Assembly: GCA_903890885.1 (NCBI GenBank)
Contig: CAITCX010000200.1
Location: 1-5,020 of the forward strand
Origin: an uncultured Dehalococcoidia bacterium
GTDB taxonomy: Bacteria > Chloroflexota > Dehalococcoidia > Dehalococcoidales > UBA3254
Direction: 5' to 3'
Length of the DNA: 5,020 bases
Shown: positions 4,536-5,020 of the stretch, piece by piece
Position numbering within the stretch: the first letter of the stretch is position 1
How the letters are laid out: each line of letters starts with the position of its first letter
Notes under the pieces: model-generated
The model's database searches: none
What the model was told of the DNA's origin: nothing
The model's input: only the letters and a program-made list of their open reading frames with translations
Made by a program: the position numbers and the translations under genes

Positions 4536-5020
4536 TTATTCCCAGGCAGCAATAGCAGCCACACGGTCACCTTCGTCCATCTTCATTATAATGACGCCCT
4601 GCGTATTGCGTCCCAAATTGGGAATTCCATTACCGTCTTCATCCTTGAGAGGAGTCGAAATGACCATACCCTCCTGGGAAATCAGCAGGAGTTGCTCGGT
4701 CTGCCTCACCAGTCTGGCAGCCGCAACTTTACCGGTCTTCTCAGTAACCTTAAGAGTCTTTATGCCTACACCGCCCCGGCTCTGGGTCTTGTATTCCTCA
4801 ATTTCAGTGAGTTTACCGTAACCTTTCAGGGTTACGACAAGTAAGAAAGCGCCAGCAATAGCGACAGACATACTGCCCAGCTTATCATCGCCCTCGAGTT
4901 TTATGCCGCGTACCCCACCGCTGGTGCGGGAACTGGCACGCAGGCTCTTAACATTAAAACGAATAGACTGACCTTGCTCGGTGATCAGAATCACGTCGTC
5001 GTTATCAGTAGCCAGACAGG
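4536..5020 (-). CDS. gyrA: DNA gyrase subunit A, C-terminal beta-pinwheel part (cut by right window edge)
   Basis: The last 160 residues are visible, with stop TAA at 4536-4538. The reading frame runs open to the right edge, so the GTG at 4992-4994 is internal, not a start. Seen: repeating blade motifs typical of GyrA: DNDDVILITEQGQSIRF, RTSGGVRGIKL, EYKTQSRGGVGIKTLKVTEK, QEGMVISTPL and NLGRNTQGVIIMKMDEGDRV. Known: these blades form the DNA-wrapping domain that lets gyrase introduce negative supercoils; the catalytic tyrosine and the GyrA box lie further upstream, outside the window. The protein ends at AAWE directly after the last blade, without the long acidic tail of the Escherichia coli protein. 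ParC of topoisomerase IV has a related domain, but these regular blade signatures fit GyrA better. Its start, and whether gyrB is adjacent, cannot be seen. Confidence 0.9.
   Translation of the reverse strand, partial: CLATDNDDVILITEQGQSIRFNVKSLRASSRTSGGVRGIKLEGDDKLGSMSVAIAGAFLLVVTLKGYGKLTEIEEYKTQSRGGVGIKTLKVTEKTGKVAAARLVRQTEQLLLISQEGMVISTPLKDEDGNGIPNLGRNTQGVIIMKMDEGDRVAAIAAWE

Noticed and set aside
4992..4994. GTG as the start of a 152-aa protein
   Set aside because: The frame is open to the window edge and the upstream residues continue a GyrA blade, so it is an internal valine.
1..5020. A new defence, toxin-antitoxin or mobile-element system
   Set aside because: No nuclease, reverse transcriptase, transposase, integrase, toxin pair, terminal repeat or target duplication was seen.

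Overview
The window carries eight protein-coding genes, two of them cut by the window edges. They suggest an anaerobic bacterium of moderate GC content. The best guess is a Dehalococcoidia-like member of the Chloroflexota. The grounds are the zf-trcl plus CxxC-x17-CxxC zinc protein, an orphan molybdoenzyme-type Fe-S subunit, zinc-ribbon/PH-like membrane genes and strong AGGAGG-type ribosome sites with frequent GTG/TTG starts. This assignment is inference; a Firmicutes-like anaerobe is not excluded.

Layout. Positions 1-1112 are read on the minus strand: the N-terminus of an alpha/beta hydrolase (1-159, cut by the left edge), a free-standing DnaJ-type zinc-finger protein (272-559), a strong intrinsic terminator (754-786), and a 101-aa double zinc-ribbon protein (807-1112). 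A 259-bp divergent spacer (1113-1371) follows. It holds promoter candidates for both directions, a cluster of CCTAA repeats, and an inverted repeat that would cover the ribosome site of the 101-aa gene. Positions 1372-3520 are a compact plus-strand operon of three genes: a zinc-ribbon protein with a PH-like C-terminal part, a membrane-anchored extracytoplasmic protein, and a four-helix membrane protein with a soluble C-terminal domain. Next is a plus-strand gene (3624-4436) for a 16-cysteine Fe-S subunit with a C-terminal carboxypeptidase-regulatory-like beta domain. It has no catalytic partner in view. A probable shared terminator (4466-4506) separates it from the convergent gyrA C-terminus (4536-5020, cut by the right edge).

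How the genes may work together. The 1372-3520 operon looks like a small membrane or envelope module, with its first product cytosolic or peripheral and the other two membrane proteins; its function is not known to me. The Fe-S subunit should pass electrons to or from a molybdopterin enzyme encoded elsewhere. The two small zinc proteins are separate transcription units. No CRISPR array, mobile element, tRNA or rRNA was seen. The most distinctive signals are the ribosome-site-occluding hairpin at 1116-1159, the repeat cluster in the same leader, and the orphan Fe-S subunit.
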